Of a DNA stretch of 64,000 bases, positions 53,004 to 61,375 are shown piece after piece; positions within the stretch are counted from its first letter, which is position 1; every line of letters begins with the position of its first letter. Below the pieces are notes generated by a model that had not been told where the DNA came from, ran no database searches, and saw nothing but the letters and a program-made list of their open reading frames with translations. Source of the stretch: Thalassovita sp. GTDB lineage: Bacteria > Pseudomonadota > Alphaproteobacteria > Rhodobacterales > Rhodobacteraceae. The position numbers and the translations under genes are program-made. Where the stretch lies: the NCBI RefSeq assembly GCF_963691685.1, contig NZ_OY829290.1:310001-374000 (forward strand). The letters are read 5' to 3'.

Positions 53004-53944
53004 GCAACCTGCTGATCACCCCGCCACCGTCGCGCTGGGCCCGGTTCTGGACCTCACCGCTGGGCGATAGCCTGCGTGGCAATCCGGTGGCGCTGGTGGC
53101 CTTGCTGGTGTTTTCCGTGATCGTGGTGCTGGCCCTGCTGGCGCCGGTAATTGCGCCCTTTGACCCCTATGATCCCACCCAGATCGATATCATGAACTCG
53201 GACCTGCCGCCTTTCTGGATCCCCGGGGCAGATCCGCAGTTTGTCTTGGGCAGCGACGATCAGGGCCGCGATATGTGGTCGGCGATCCTTTATGGCACCC
53301 GACTGTCGCTGCTGATTGGGCTAGCGGCGGTTGCGCTGCAGGCAACCCTGGGCATCGCGATCGGCCTGGCTGCTGGATACTTGGGTGGGCGGGTTGATAG
53401 CCTCTTGATGCGGCTTGCTGACATTCAGCTGAGTTTTTCGACCCTGATGCTGGCGATTGTGGTGCTGGCGGTGACCCATGCCATGTGGGGCGCGGCGGTT
53501 TTTGACCGCTATGCGGTGGTGGCGGTGATTGCCGTGATTGGGCTGGCCGAGTGGCCGCAATATGCGCGCACCCTGCGGGCCACGGTTCTGGCCGAGCGGC
53601 AGAAGGAATATGTCGACAGCGCCCGGGTGCTGGGCTTTGGCCCGCTGCGCATCATGCTGCGCCACATCCTGCCAAATGCAATGTCGCCGATCTTTGTGAT
53701 CTCCACCGTGCAGGTGGGCAATGCCATCATCGCTGAGGCCTCACTCAGCTTCCTTGGGCTGGGGCTGCCGGCCAGCCAGCCCTCGCTTGGGGCGCTGATT
53801 GCCTCGGGGTTTGACTATATTTTTGCCGGCAGCTGGTGGATCACTGCGCTGCCCGGCGGGGTTCTGGTGGTTCTGGTTCTGGTGATCAACCTGCTGGGGG
53901 ATTGGCTGCGTGATGCGCTGAACCCGCGGCTTTATAAGGTGTAG
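53000..53944 (+). CDS. ABC transporter permease (DppC type)
   Basis: 314 residues. A cytoplasmic N-terminus precedes the first helix (about 36-58); LGSDDQGRDMWSAILYGTRLSL is the conserved DppC start of the core, and EYVDSARVLGFGPLRIMLRHILPNA carries the EAA loop. It forms the membrane channel with the preceding permease. Confidence 0.93.
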   Translation: MSNLLITPPPSRWARFWTSPLGDSLRGNPVALVALLVFSVIVVLALLAPVIAPFDPYDPTQIDIMNSDLPPFWIPGADPQFVLGSDDQGRDMWSAILYGTRLSLLIGLAAVALQATLGIAIGLAAGYLGGRVDSLLMRLADIQLSFSTLMLAIVVLAVTHAMWGAAVFDRYAVVAVIAVIGLAEWPQYARTLRATVLAERQKEYVDSARVLGFGPLRIMLRHILPNAMSPIFVISTVQVGNAIIAEASLSFLGLGLPASQPSLGALIASGFDYIFAGSWWITALPGGVLVVLVLVINLLGDWLRDALNPRLYKV

Positions 53945-53946
53945 CG

Positions 53947-54939
53947 ATGTCCCTGTTGTCTGTTCGCGATCTCACGGTGAAATTTGCCATGCGCAGCCAG
54001 ACGGTGACGGCGCTGCATCAGATTAGTTTTGATCTGGCGCGGGGCGAACGGCTGGGCATCGTGGGCGAATCCGGGGCGGGCAAATCGATCACCGGCTTTG
54101 CGTTGATGAAGCTGCTCAGCGCACCGGGCTACATCGATAGCGGTACGATCCAATTTGACGGCACCGACATCACCCAAGCGCCTGAGGCGCAGATGCGCCG
54201 GATCCGCGGTAACCGCATCGCGATGGTGTTTCAGGATCCGATGGTCACGCTGAACCCCGTGCTAACCATTGGCCAGCAGATGGTGGAGACCCTGCGCGCC
54301 CACCGCAAACTGTCCCGGCGCGACGCCCAAGAGATCGCCCTGACCAAACTGCGCGAGGTGCAGATCGCAGCGCCGGAGTTGCGGCTAAAACAATATCCTC
54401 ATGAGCTGTCCGGCGGCATGCGGCAGCGCATTATCATCGCCATGGCACTACTGCTGGATCCCGACCTGATTATCGCGGATGAGCCGACAACCGCATTGGA
54501 TGTGACCATTCAGGCTGACATCATGGAGCTGCTGCTGAAGCTCTGTCAGGCCAATAAGGTGGGGCTAATCTTGATCACCCATGATCTGGGCGTGGTCAGC
54601 CAGCTGACCGAACGCACCCTGGTGATGTATGCCGGCCGCATTGTGGAGGCGGGCAAAACCCGCGAAATCATCAATGACCCGCAGCACCCCTATACCCAGG
54701 GGCTGATCAACGCGCTGCCACAGCAGACCCTGCCGGGGCAGATGCTGAAGCAGATCCCCGGTGCCATGCCGGTTCTGACGGATATTCCCCCCGGCTGCCC
54801 GTTCAGCCCGCGCTGCGCTTTCGCACTGGCCGAATGTCGCCGCCTGCTGCCGCAGATCATGCAGCAGGGCAGCAGTGAGGTCGCCTGCCATGAGGTGAAC
54901 CGCCTGCACAGCGACCTTCTGCTGGAGGAGGGGCGATGA
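53947..54939 (+). CDS. ABC transporter ATPase (DppD type)
   Basis: 330 residues. Walker A GESGAGKS (40-47), signature LSGGMRQR, Walker B LIIADEPTTALD and the switch histidine in LITHDLGVV are intact. The C-terminal oligopeptide-type extension with PFSPRCAFALAECR may hold an iron-sulfur or structural cysteine cluster, as in many Dpp/Opp ATPases. It overlaps the next ATPase gene by four bases. Confidence 0.93.
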   Translation: MSLLSVRDLTVKFAMRSQTVTALHQISFDLARGERLGIVGESGAGKSITGFALMKLLSAPGYIDSGTIQFDGTDITQAPEAQMRRIRGNRIAMVFQDPMVTLNPVLTIGQQMVETLRAHRKLSRRDAQEIALTKLREVQIAAPELRLKQYPHELSGGMRQRIIIAMALLLDPDLIIADEPTTALDVTIQADIMELLLKLCQANKVGLILITHDLGVVSQLTERTLVMYAGRIVEAGKTREIINDPQHPYTQGLINALPQQTLPGQMLKQIPGAMPVLTDIPPGCPFSPRCAFALAECRRLLPQIMQQGSSEVACHEVNRLHSDLLLEEGR

Positions 54940-55970
54940 AGGACACGACGACAGCGCCCGAACCCCCACTGCTGGAGTTGCGCGGCGTGGAAAAACGCTT
55001 CGCCCTGGATCAAAGCCTGCTGGAACGGCTGCGCTTTCGCGACGGGCGGTTGCGCATGGACCGCCGTGAGGTGCATGCGGTCAACAATGTCTCGCTGACC
55101 GTCAATCGGGGGGAGGCCCTGTGCGTTGTCGGCGAAACCGGCTGCGGCAAGTCCACCGTGGCCCGGCTAGTGGCGGGGCTGCTGGCCCCTTCGGCAGGGG
55201 AGGTGCGCTATGCCGGCGCGCGCATTGACAATCAAAGCCGCCGCGATCTGGCCCCTCTGCGGCGCCGGATGCAGATGATTTTTCAAAACCCCTATGCCTC
55301 CCTCAACCCGCGCATGACCATCGCGCAGGCGCTTGAGGAACCGGTGCGCTACCACAACCCCGATCTGGCGCCGGTTGATGTGCGCGCCAAAGTGCTGGAG
55401 GTGATGCAGGCGGTCGGGGTCGATCCCTCATGGCGGGATCGCTATCCGCATGAGTTTTCCGGCGGCCAGCGTCAGCGTATTGCCATCGCCCGTGCGCTGA
55501 CCGTGGATCCCGAGTTTATCATCGCGGATGAACCACTGGCGGCGCTGGACGTCTCGATCCAGGCGCAGGTGCTGAACCTGATGCTGGAGGCCAAGGTTGC
55601 GCGGGGGCTCACCTACCTCTTCATCACCCATGACCTGAGTGTTGTGCAACATTTCGGTACCCGTGTGGCTGTGCTCTATCTTGGGACGGTCTGCGAATTG
55701 GCCGACACGGCCACGCTCTTTGCGGCCCCCAAACACCCCTACACCCGCGCGCTGCTCTCTGCGGTGCCACAGATGCGGGACGGTATGCCGGACCACATCC
55801 GCCTGAAGGGGGAAATCCCGACACCCATCACCTTACCAAAGGGCTGCCCCTTTGAAACACGCTGTGCATATGCCGATCAGCGGTGTAGGGTTGAAAAACC
55901 GCGCCCGCAGCAGCAGCGCGATGGCAGCCTTGTGGCCTGTCACGCTGTTGAAGAGGGGCGGGTGGATTGA
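54936..55970 (+). CDS. ABC transporter ATPase (DppF type)
   Basis: 344 residues. Walker A GETGCGKS (66-73), FSGGQRQRIAIARAL, Walker B FIIADEPLAALD and the oligopeptide C-terminal extension (FETRCAYADQRC) are present. An insert of about 25 residues before the core (DQSLLERLRFRDGRLRMDRR, 25-44) is seen in DppF/GsiA-like proteins. Last transporter gene; a LysR regulator follows after 58 bases. Confidence 0.93.
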   Translation: MKDTTTAPEPPLLELRGVEKRFALDQSLLERLRFRDGRLRMDRREVHAVNNVSLTVNRGEALCVVGETGCGKSTVARLVAGLLAPSAGEVRYAGARIDNQSRRDLAPLRRRMQMIFQNPYASLNPRMTIAQALEEPVRYHNPDLAPVDVRAKVLEVMQAVGVDPSWRDRYPHEFSGGQRQRIAIARALTVDPEFIIADEPLAALDVSIQAQVLNLMLEAKVARGLTYLFITHDLSVVQHFGTRVAVLYLGTVCELADTATLFAAPKHPYTRALLSAVPQMRDGMPDHIRLKGEIPTPITLPKGCPFETRCAYADQRCRVEKPRPQQQRDGSLVACHAVEEGRVD

Positions 55971-56028
55971 GTGACAGAGCAGAGCGCAATTTTAGACGAC
56001 CATAGACCCAGGTAGGACGGACCCCGGA

Positions 56029-56949
56029 TTGGATATTCTTTGGCTCAAAGATTTTGAGGCTCTGGTGGCGCAGAAGAACTTCTCGCGCGCAGCTGAGGAG
56101 CGCAACGTCAGCCAGCCGGCCTTTTCCCGCCGGATCCGCGCGCTTGAGGATGAGGTGGGCGTCAAGCTGATCAACCGCCAGACCCTGCCCCTGTCGTTGA
56201 CCCCTGCTGGTGAAGTGTTCCTCAGCCAGGCGCGGCTGATGCTACGCACCTATCATGAAACGCTGGAACGCTGTCAGGTGATCGATGCGGCCGGGGAAAA
56301 CGTCATCCGGTTTGCCACCTCGCAGTCGATCTACATGACCCATTATAAGAAGCACATCGCGCCGCTGGTGCAGGCGGGTGGGCTGGACATCGATCTGAAC
56401 TCAACCTCATGGGCGGCTGATCAGTTCGTCACCGCGCTGCAGCAGCGGTATTGCGATGTCATCCTGACCTATTGGCATCCGGCGATGGATTTTCTAGCCC
56501 CGCTGGAGGTCAGCCAATGCGACTACATCACTCTGGACCGGGATGAACTGCTGCCGGTGGCCAAGGTGGGGCCCAATGGACCGATGCATGAGCTGAAGCG
56601 CGGGCAGAACAAACCGGTGTCTCTCCTGTCCTATGGTTCGGCCTCGGCGCTGCGCTCGGTGCTGGATCACATGCTGCATCAGCAGATCGAACGGCCGAAT
56701 GTTCTGGTGGTCAACCAGAACGCGCTGGCGATCTCGGTCAAGGCGATGATCATGGAAGGCTTCGGCATGGGCTGGTTGCCACGTGAGCTGTGCAAAGACG
56801 AATTGGCCGATGGCAGTCTGCAGGTGGTGGGGGATGACAGTTTCACCAGCCCGCTTGAGGTGCGGCTCTACCGGGATCGCGACAATCAGAAGCCGACGCT
56901 GGGCCATCTCTGGGGCAAAATGCGCGATATCGCCGTGCACGCCAGCTGA
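56029..56949 (+). CDS. LysR-family regulator, probably of the ABC transporter
   Basis: 306 residues from a TTG start; AGGTAGGACGG lies upstream. The winged helix (about 1-60; FSRAAEERNVSQPAFSRRIRALEDEVG, broken) precedes the co-inducer domain (about 90-300; GLDIDLNSTSWAADQFVTALQQRYCDVILTYWHPAMDF region). Same strand and close behind the transporter genes, so it may be co-transcribed and control transport in response to its solute. Confidence 0.85.
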   Translation: MDILWLKDFEALVAQKNFSRAAEERNVSQPAFSRRIRALEDEVGVKLINRQTLPLSLTPAGEVFLSQARLMLRTYHETLERCQVIDAAGENVIRFATSQSIYMTHYKKHIAPLVQAGGLDIDLNSTSWAADQFVTALQQRYCDVILTYWHPAMDFLAPLEVSQCDYITLDRDELLPVAKVGPNGPMHELKRGQNKPVSLLSYGSASALRSVLDHMLHQQIERPNVLVVNQNALAISVKAMIMEGFGMGWLPRELCKDELADGSLQVVGDDSFTSPLEVRLYRDRDNQKPTLGHLWGKMRDIAVHAS

Positions 56950-57447
56950 TCGCGCGGCCGCCACCGGATGGCTGGCGGTCATATGCGAGTGGTAGATGGC
57001 CGGAATTCAACTTTTACGATTAATTTCTGCGCTGTTCCCCTGCGCTGAACCCTCTTAAATAGGGCAGAAAGGCGCGCTGATAAGGCCCTTGTGGCATTCG
57101 TGCTGACCGCTGCTGACAAAAAGCGAATTACACATTTTAGTGTAGTGATTGAAGGCATAAAAAATGCCACGTTTTGCTCACATAAAACGGCTCAATCCGT
57201 GACGTCTGAAATACCCTAAGCGTTTGAAAATAAAAGCTGCACATTGGCTGTGTAACCCTACACAGCAGTCTGTATTTCCGTCGCTGTTTTCAAGACAGAT
57301 TTGTGTGAACACACGTGACGCTTCCGTGAGTTTAAACCGCGGATTTGCCCTCCTATCTGGTGTTTTGTCAGCGACGCAGCTGACGCCCCAAACAAACAAA
57401 TCATCAGCTCCCCTGATTGATCCCCACACTGACTTAGGAGACTAAAA
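56950..57447. other. Intergenic region before the tandem array
   Basis: No convincing gene. Lower GC than the surroundings. Small dyads include GTGTG/CACAC near 57302-57313. The last 45 bases carry the first copy of the array's leader: ATCAG-CTCCC-CTGAT followed by a GGAG ribosome binding site. It probably contains a strong promoter for the array. Confidence 0.4.
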
Positions 57448-57699
57448 ATGAAACGTATCGTAACTGCTTCCGCCGCCGCCCTGATCGCTCTGACCGGTGC
57501 CGCTTCTGCCATGACCGCCGAGGTTTCGGGCTACGACGCCGCACAGGTTCGCCAGTATGCACCGGCCTTCGACCTGACCCTGGTTGACGCAGACGCCATC
57601 GCCGCCGCTGCCGACGTGATCGAGAACCTGGACGAAGATGACGCATCCTTCGCAGCGATCCAGGCCGGTGTTCTGAAAGAACTGGAACGCGGCCTCTAA
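57448..57699 (+). CDS. Small exported acidic protein, array copy 1
   Basis: 83 residues. A signal peptide (MKRIVTASAAALIALTGAASA) is predicted to be cut after ASA, leaving a ~62-residue acidic mature protein without cysteines. It begins MTAEVSGYDAAQVRQYAP and ends in GVLKELERGL, and its middle (VDADAIAAAADVIENLDEDD) is probably helical. This copy has QY at the variable site and AIQAG where copies 2-4 have AIQTG. Codons are strongly biased to preferred ones. Ribosome binding site TTAGGAGAC. No family recognised. Confidence 0.85.
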   Translation: MKRIVTASAAALIALTGAASAMTAEVSGYDAAQVRQYAPAFDLTLVDADAIAAAADVIENLDEDDASFAAIQAGVLKELERGL

Positions 57700-57840
57700 G
57701 CCACGGACCTCACCCCCACGAGGACCGGAGGGATCGGAGCGCCTGACGCCGAGATCCCAGATCCTCCCCCCAAAGCTGCCAAATGAGGGCAGCACTTGAT
57801 CAGCTCCCCTGATCTGACCCTGACAATTGGAGACTTAGAC

Positions 57841-58092
57841 ATGAAACGTATCGTAACTGCTTCCGCCGCCGCCCTGATCGCTCTGACCGGTGCCGCTTCT
57901 GCCATGACCGCTGAGGTTTCGGGCTACGACGCCGCACAGGTTCGCCACTACGCCCCGGCTTTCGACCTGACCCTGGTTGACGCAGACGCCATCGCCGCCG
58001 CTGCCGACGTGATCGAGAACCTGGACGAAGATGACGCATCCTTCGCAGCGATCCAGACCGGTGTTCTGAAAGAACTGGAACGCGGCCTCTAA
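57841..58092 (+). CDS. Small exported acidic protein, array copy 2
   Basis: 83 residues, with HY in AQVRHYAP and AIQTG. An open frame extends 15 codons upstream through the leader, but TTGGAGAC is positioned for the ATG at 57841. Preceded by the GATCAG/CTGATC hairpin whose loop CTCCC could pair with the GGAG. Function unknown. Confidence 0.85.
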   Translation: MKRIVTASAAALIALTGAASAMTAEVSGYDAAQVRHYAPAFDLTLVDADAIAAAADVIENLDEDDASFAAIQTGVLKELERGL

Positions 58093-58233
58093 GCCACGGA
58101 CCTCACCCCCACGAGGACCGGAGGGATCGGAGCGCCTGACGCCGAGATCCCAGATCCTCCCCCCAAAGCTGCCACATGAGGGCAGCACTTGATCAGCTCC
58201 CCTGATCTGACCCTGACAATTGGAGACTTAGAC

Positions 58234-58485
58234 ATGAAACGTATCGTAACTGCTTCCGCCGCCGCCCTGATCGCTCTGACCGGTGCCGCTTCCGCCATGA
58301 CCGCCGAGGTTTCGGGCTACGACGCCGCACAGGTTCGCCACTACGCCCCGGCTTTCGACCTGACCCTGGTTGACGCAGACGCCATCGCCGCTGCCGCCGA
58401 CGTGATCGAGAACCTGGACGAAGATGATGCATCCTTCGCAGCGATCCAGACCGGTGTTCTGAAAGAGCTGGAACGCGGCCTCTAA
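58234..58485 (+). CDS. Small exported acidic protein, array copy 3
   Basis: Same protein as copy 2 residue for residue; only silent differences occur. Same leader and ribosome binding site, 393 bases downstream. The identity of proteins with silent changes indicates recent duplication, gene conversion or selection on the protein. Confidence 0.85.
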   Translation: MKRIVTASAAALIALTGAASAMTAEVSGYDAAQVRHYAPAFDLTLVDADAIAAAADVIENLDEDDASFAAIQTGVLKELERGL

Positions 58486-58626
58486 GCCACGGACCTCACC
58501 CCCACGAGGACCGGAGGGATCGGAGCGTCTGACGCCGAGATCCCAGATCCTCCCCCTAAAGCTGCCACATGAGGGCAGCACTTGATCAGCTCCCCTGATC
58601 TGACCCTGACAATTGGAGACTTAGAC

Positions 58627-58878
58627 ATGAAACGTATCGTAACTGCTTCCGCCGCCGCCCTGATCGCTCTGACCGGTGCCGCTTCCGCCATGACTGCCGA
58701 TGTTTCGGGCTACGACGCCGCACAGGTTCGCCAGTATGCCCCGGCTTTCGACCTGACCCTGGTTGACGCAGACGCCATCGCCGCTGCCGCCGACGTGATC
58801 GAGAACCTGGACGAAGACGACGCATCCTTCGCAGCGATCCAGACCGGTGTTCTGAAAGAACTGGAACGCGGCCTGTAA
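58627..58878 (+). CDS. Small exported acidic protein, array copy 4
   Basis: 83 residues, with ADVSG in place of AEVSG and QY at the variable site. The spacer homology ends right after its stop, where a strong terminator at 58936 follows. The four copies are therefore probably one transcription unit or four stacked ones ending here. Confidence 0.85.
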   Translation: MKRIVTASAAALIALTGAASAMTADVSGYDAAQVRQYAPAFDLTLVDADAIAAAADVIENLDEDDASFAAIQTGVLKELERGL

Positions 58879-58935
58879 GATAGGACCAACGGCCAGGGCT
58901 CTCTCCTCCCAAGCTCTGACCCTGACGTCCAGATG

Positions 58936-58966
58936 AGCCGGTCCTTCGGGGCCGGCTTTCTATTTT
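58936..58966 (+). terminator. Terminator of the small-protein array
   Basis: AGCCGGTCC and GGGCCGGCT pair (one wobble) around a TTCG tetraloop, followed by TTCTATTTT. It overlaps the last bases of the convergent glk gene. Confidence 0.9.
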
Positions 58967-59934
58967 GTCAGCTGTTTTGCATAGGTCTGAGCGCCCAACA
59001 GGCCGAAGTTTTCGACGTTGAGCAGATAGAGGCTGCGGTTTGCGCGTTCTTCGGTGAACCGGCCCCCTGCGCGGAAGGCGCGCAGGAAGTCGTCGTCAAA
59101 CAGCCAGGCGTTTTTCATCGCCACGCCGCCCACAAGGAACACGCCGCCTTCGGCACCGAAGGCCAGGCAAAGGTCCCCGGCCACCTGCGCCAGATGGCTT
59201 TTGAACATCGCAATTACCTCAACCGCGACCGGATCCGTTGCCGATTTGGCGCGCTGCATGATCGCAGCCGCATCCGGCGCATCACTGCCGCCATCGCGCA
59301 CGGATTGCACCGCCCGGTACAGGTAGGGCAGGCCGGTGCCGCTGAGCATGCCTTCGGCTTCAATCGCCAAAGCGTCGCCGTAGAAAATCTCGGGCCAGAT
59401 GGGTTTCAGGGCTTCAAACACCTCGACCTCGGCGCGGCTGCGCGGGCTGATGCCGATGTGTCCACCTTCGCCGGGGACGGAGGCATAGCTGTTGCCAACC
59501 CGGGCCAATGCGCCAACCCCCAGGCCCGTGCCGGGGCCGATCACCAGGCGGGTGCCCTCGGGCGGTGTTGTGGCGCCTTGCAGGGTGACCAGATCCTCAG
59601 GGGCGGGGGACAGCGATGCCCAGGCGGCGGCGGCGAAATCATTGATGATTTGCGCTTCACTGGCCCCGGTTGCAGCCCGCAGTTCAGCCCCGCAAAGCGA
59701 TTGTTTGGCGTTGGTCAGCTCCACCCGGTTGTCTGCAACCGGACCCGCGGCGGCCACAACCACCACTTCGGGCGGCAGGTCCATCTCAGCGGCAAATCCG
59801 CTGATCAGGTCCAGCAAGGCACCGTCACGTTTGGTGGAAAACTGGGCCCGCGCCATCAGCCTGTCCCCTTGGTAAGCCCCAAGGCGTACGTTTGTGCCGC
59901 CGATATCGGCAGCGAGGAGGCTGTGCTCTGGCAT
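58960..59934 (-). CDS. glk: Glucokinase
   Basis: 324 residues. It phosphorylates glucose to glucose-6-phosphate with ATP. The phosphate-binding ADIGGTNVRLG, the LVIGPGTGLGVG motif, substrate-binding INDFAAAAW and EGGHIG, and the late FLVGGVAMKNA are typical of the bacterial glucokinase family. It lies beside the alpha-glucoside regulator and transporter genes, supplying the next step after the sugar is hydrolysed. Confidence 0.93.
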   Translation of the reverse strand: MPEHSLLAADIGGTNVRLGAYQGDRLMARAQFSTKRDGALLDLISGFAAEMDLPPEVVVVAAAGPVADNRVELTNAKQSLCGAELRAATGASEAQIINDFAAAAWASLSPAPEDLVTLQGATTPPEGTRLVIGPGTGLGVGALARVGNSYASVPGEGGHIGISPRSRAEVEVFEALKPIWPEIFYGDALAIEAEGMLSGTGLPYLYRAVQSVRDGGSDAPDAAAIMQRAKSATDPVAVEVIAMFKSHLAQVAGDLCLAFGAEGGVFLVGGVAMKNAWLFDDDFLRAFRAGGRFTEERANRSLYLLNVENFGLLGAQTYAKQLTK

Positions 59935-60078
59935 CCGGTCGTTCCTTTTGCGGTCGGGTTACGGCCGGTCTGGTCCGACTCGCCCTGACGTGTCGCGGCG
60001 CATCCTAATCAGTGTGGAATGTTTGCGCTAGCATTGGATGCGCTTCTGGCCGGATTTTCTGCGGTGCAGAGGGGGCCG

Positions 60079-61110
60079 TCAAGCGGGCGCCGGTCCGGTG
60101 GAGCGCCCGACAACCAGTTCAGCCTCCAGCAGTTGATGGCGCGGCGGGCTGAGCGGGGTCGCGATACTGTCGATCAGGATCTCAGCCAGAATGCTGCCTG
60201 CGTTGCGCACAGAAGACCGTGTTGCGGTGAAAATCGGCACGTCCTGACCGTTTTTCAGATAGGACAGATCATCGTCATGGGCGATGACCGAGATGTCCTT
60301 GCCCATCTTCAACCCGGCCTCTTCAATGGCGCGGCGCACACCAAGCGCCGAGATCATCGAGGCCGCCAGAATGGCCGTCGGCGGCGTCTCGGACTCCAGC
60401 AAGTCACGGGTTTGGTGATGGCCTGAAACCTCGGTCATTTCTTCGCTGCTCATCAGGTTAGGATCCACTTTGATCCCTGCGGCCTCCAATGCGCTGGTGT
60501 AGCCATCGCGGCGGCGTTTGGCGAAATCCATGCTTTCCAGACCGTTGATCAGGGCAATGCGGCGGTGGCCCAGATCGATCAGAAACTCAGTGGCCCGGCG
60601 GAAGGCGCTGGTGTTGTTCACATCCACCCAATTGTAGCTGTCGGTCACATCGCTGGACCGCCCGTGCACGGCAAAAGGCAGGCCGATCCGGTTCAGCAGG
60701 GCAATCCGGCTGTCATGGATCTTGGGGCCCTGCAGGATCACCCCGTCCACGGATCCCTTGCCCATCAAACTGCGGTAGGCGGCTTCTTCGTCGCCATCGT
60801 CCACCCGGGTGAACATCATGTCATAGCCCCGCTTGGCACAGGCGATGGAGGCGCCCGCAACAAAGTCCCCAAACACCGGGTTCACCATTTCATGCTGGGT
60901 CGAGGCCGGGATCACATGGCCGATCATCATTGACCGACCGGTTGCCAGACCCTTCGCCCGCGTATTGGGCCGGTAATTGTGCTGCTCCGCGGCCTCCTGA
61001 ACACGCCGCCGGGTGCCTTCGCTGACCTCAGGGTAGCCGTTCAGGGCCCGGCTGACCGTGGTCTGCGACAGGCCCAGTTCCTCGGCCAGCTGTTTCAGGT
61101 TCATTGCCAT
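60079..61110 (-). CDS. aglR: LacI-family repressor of alpha-glucoside uptake
   Basis: 343 residues. The N-terminal LacI helix-turn-helix and hinge (LKQLAEELGLSQTTVSRALNG and NYRPNTRAKGLATGRS) are followed by a periplasmic-binding-like sugar domain (about 62-335). The gene is divergent from aglE. The operator CAAAGCGCTTT occurs immediately before its start and again before aglE, so autoregulation and repression of the transporter are likely. The start may be ATG 61110 or 61104; there is no clear ribosome binding site. Confidence 0.88.
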   Translation of the reverse strand: MAMNLKQLAEELGLSQTTVSRALNGYPEVSEGTRRRVQEAAEQHNYRPNTRAKGLATGRSMMIGHVIPASTQHEMVNPVFGDFVAGASIACAKRGYDMMFTRVDDGDEEAAYRSLMGKGSVDGVILQGPKIHDSRIALLNRIGLPFAVHGRSSDVTDSYNWVDVNNTSAFRRATEFLIDLGHRRIALINGLESMDFAKRRRDGYTSALEAAGIKVDPNLMSSEEMTEVSGHHQTRDLLESETPPTAILAASMISALGVRRAIEEAGLKMGKDISVIAHDDDLSYLKNGQDVPIFTATRSSVRNAGSILAEILIDSIATPLSPPRHQLLEAELVVGRSTGPAPA

Positions 61111-61112
61111 TC

Positions 61113-61122
61113 AAAGCGCTTT
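61113..61122. promoter_or_regulatory. LacI-type operator at the aglR start
   Basis: AAAGCGCTTT, a perfect palindrome with the central CG of LacI/GalR sites, two bases upstream of the aglR ATG. Its position suggests autorepression. Confidence 0.75.
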
Positions 61123-61246
61123 CAATTTTTCTTTATATGTGAAGAGATTTTTGCCGCCGGTCAAGCCAAGACCCATATCGCAATCCCCAGCGCAGCAAAG
61201 GGTTTGCAGTTAATTTTAGGATTCAAAGATATTTACCGTTGACAGT

Positions 61247-61275
61247 TTGACCCCGCTTGGCGTTACAAATATGCC
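61247..61275 (+). promoter_or_regulatory. Putative aglE promoter
   Basis: TTGACC (61247-61252) and TATGCC (61270-61275) are 17 bases apart; an alternative -35, TTGACA, lies at 61239. The operator at 61279 would cover the transcription start. Confidence 0.4.
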
Positions 61276-61278
61276 ATC

Positions 61279-61290
61279 CAAAGCGCTTTG
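61279..61290. promoter_or_regulatory. LacI-type operator upstream of aglE
   Basis: CAAAGCGCTTTG, identical in its core to the site at aglR, 86 bases before the aglE start and at the predicted transcription start. Confidence 0.8.
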
Positions 61291-61375
61291 AAAGGCGAGT
61301 CGGAACCACCGTGTCAGGCCCGGGCAGGAGAGGCCCAGCAGCGCCGACAGGGGATCACATGGGAGGAATATCTAA

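Larger units (their letters stand above)
57403..58880 (+). repeat. Four-unit tandem repeat of 393 bp encoding small exported proteins
   Basis: Units start (at the ATG) at 57448, 57841, 58234 and 58627, exactly 393 bases apart. Coding parts and spacers are almost identical; differences are a handful of mostly silent changes. Homology begins at the leader hairpin before unit 1 and ends at the stop of unit 4. Each full spacer has three dyads, positions for unit 1 to 2: GGGATC/GATCCC (57730-57735, 57753-57758), GCTGCC/GGCAGC (57775-57780, 57788-57793) and GATCAG/CTGATC (57798-57803, 57809-57814). Confidence 0.95.

Noticed and set aside
57442..58581. Repeated 117-residue minus-strand frames in each unit of the tandem array
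   Set aside because: They are antisense to the small exported proteins, lack ribosome binding sites, and recur only because the units are copies.
57403..58880. CRISPR array or variable-spacer array
   Set aside because: The period is 393 bp, repeats contain coding sequence, and no variable spacers exist.
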